Part shown: positions 30,271-30,672 of the stretch, piece by piece
Numbering within the stretch: position 1 is the stretch's first letter
Layout of the letters: each line of letters opens with the position of its first letter
IMG/VR virus record: IMGVR_UViG_3300017917_000578
Coordinates: 1 to 30,672 of that record
Source of the DNA: a virus
Reading direction: 5' to 3' (one strand)
Length of the DNA stretch: 30,672 nucleotides
Notes under the pieces: model-generated
Told to the model about the DNA's origin: nothing
Databases searched by the model: none
Seen by the model: the letters and a program-made list of their open reading frames with translations, nothing else
Made by a program: the position numbers and the translations under genes

Positions 30271-30672
30271 CAAACCTAATAGACATACTAAGCGAAGCAG
30301 AGGTAGCAAAGTGTCCTGCACCTACTCAAAATATCGAACTAAACCTTCAGAATAGACAGAAGGCAATTAATGAATATGGATACGGACCATTGAATCCTAA
30401 CGAACCTAATGAAAAGTTCTGGCAGGCTAAGGTCGATATGTGGAAGCTTGATTCTGCAGAAGAAGCTAAAAAGTCTAGGTGCGGTAATTGTGCAGCATTT
30501 GATATAACAAAAAAGACTTTGGATTGCATAGCTAAAGGAATAGGTGATGATGAAGGTTCTGAAGATCCTTTCGATGTTATTGAAGCCGGTCATTTAGGTT
30601 ATTGCAGGTTCTTAAAGTTCAAATGTGCAGCTGCTAGAACTTGTGATGCTTGGGTTGTTGGTGGTCCAATAA
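30267..30672 (+). CDS. Cys-rich phage protein, 3' end beyond the window
   Basis: An ATG at 30267, overlapping the previous stop (ATGA), opens 135 codons without a stop before the window ends. The start (MTNLIDILSEAEVAK) has LSE before A at 8-11, a good match to the (L/I)-x-E/small pattern. Later residues hold at least six Cys: RCGNCAAFD, LDCIAKG, GYCRFLKFKCAAARTCDAW, then VVGGPI. This block is, from memory, a recurrent domain in environmental phage proteins and may bind an iron-sulfur cluster or zinc. The missing part could carry another domain. Confidence 0.7.
   Translation, partial: MTNLIDILSEAEVAKCPAPTQNIELNLQNRQKAINEYGYGPLNPNEPNEKFWQAKVDMWKLDSAEEAKKSRCGNCAAFDITKKTLDCIAKGIGDDEGSEDPFDVIEAGHLGYCRFLKFKCAAARTCDAWVVGGPI

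Noticed and set aside
29989-30321. 110-codon minus-strand frame rich in Phe, Ser and Cys
   Set aside because: Its composition is the complement of the Lys/Glu/Gly-rich codons of the real plus-strand genes; no independent signal.

Overview
The window is a single, entirely plus-strand stretch of a T4-like (contractile-tailed) bacteriophage genome. It most likely infects a member of the Bacteroidota. The phage assignment rests on recognisable T4-type baseplate proteins in syntenic order: a gp5-like hub/spike, gp25, gp6 and a very large tail protein I-like protein. A gp55-like late sigma factor and a primase support it. The host guess rests on five upstream sites resembling the Bacteroidota housekeeping promoter (TTG, about 20 bases, TATnTTnA/G), on the absence of obvious Shine-Dalgarno sequences, and on a BspA-type repeat protein of a kind common in Bacteroidota. 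The DNA is AT-rich and tightly packed. No stretch of 300 bases lacks a gene or RNA; the largest gaps (1-178 and 2389-2600) hold a tRNA-Met with a terminator and a 50-codon gene.

Layout. 29-102: tRNA with CAT anticodon, then a terminator. 179-2146: large BspA-repeat adhesin-like protein, followed by small unknown genes to 2831. 2879-3643: acidic protein with a duplicated N-terminal motif. 3705-6607: unknown genes, an HD-domain phosphohydrolase, a small membrane protein, a gp55-like late sigma factor and another small gene. 6607-20221: the virion module (gp5-like hub, coiled-coil protein, gp25, gp6, a 370-residue structural protein, a 1531-residue tail protein, a 218-residue structural protein and two paralogous structural proteins). 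20225-22409: GIY-YIG-like protein, primase and PD-(D/E)XK nuclease. 22423-30672: accessory genes, including a HEXXH metallopeptidase-like protein, a zinc-ribbon protein, a candidate ADP-ribosyltransferase-fold protein, a metallophosphoesterase, an SH3-like protein and Cys-rich proteins. The last of these runs off the end of the window.

Expression logic. Two promoter classes can be read by eye. Class 1 (TTG-N20-TATnTTnA/G) precedes the primase, the HD protein (weak -33), the metallophosphoesterase and two unknown genes, so these are probably served by host sigma factor. Class 2 ([C]TATTTATA, the exact reverse complement of the T4 late-promoter core) precedes virion genes and a set of accessory genes. 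It fits recognition by the gp55-like factor encoded in the same window. In both classes the start codon commonly lies only 3-7 bases after the promoter, which suggests leaderless or near-leaderless mRNAs. Genes inside operons instead often start in a TAATG stop-start overlap.

Most speculative but interesting idea: several late-class accessory genes begin with short N-terminal segments carrying (L/I/M)-x-E followed by G, A or N. These resemble T4 capsid-targeting/prohead-protease sites, so part of the accessory region may encode proteins packaged in the head and delivered with the DNA, including the candidate ADP-ribosyltransferase-fold protein. All family names come from reading motifs; no database search was run.
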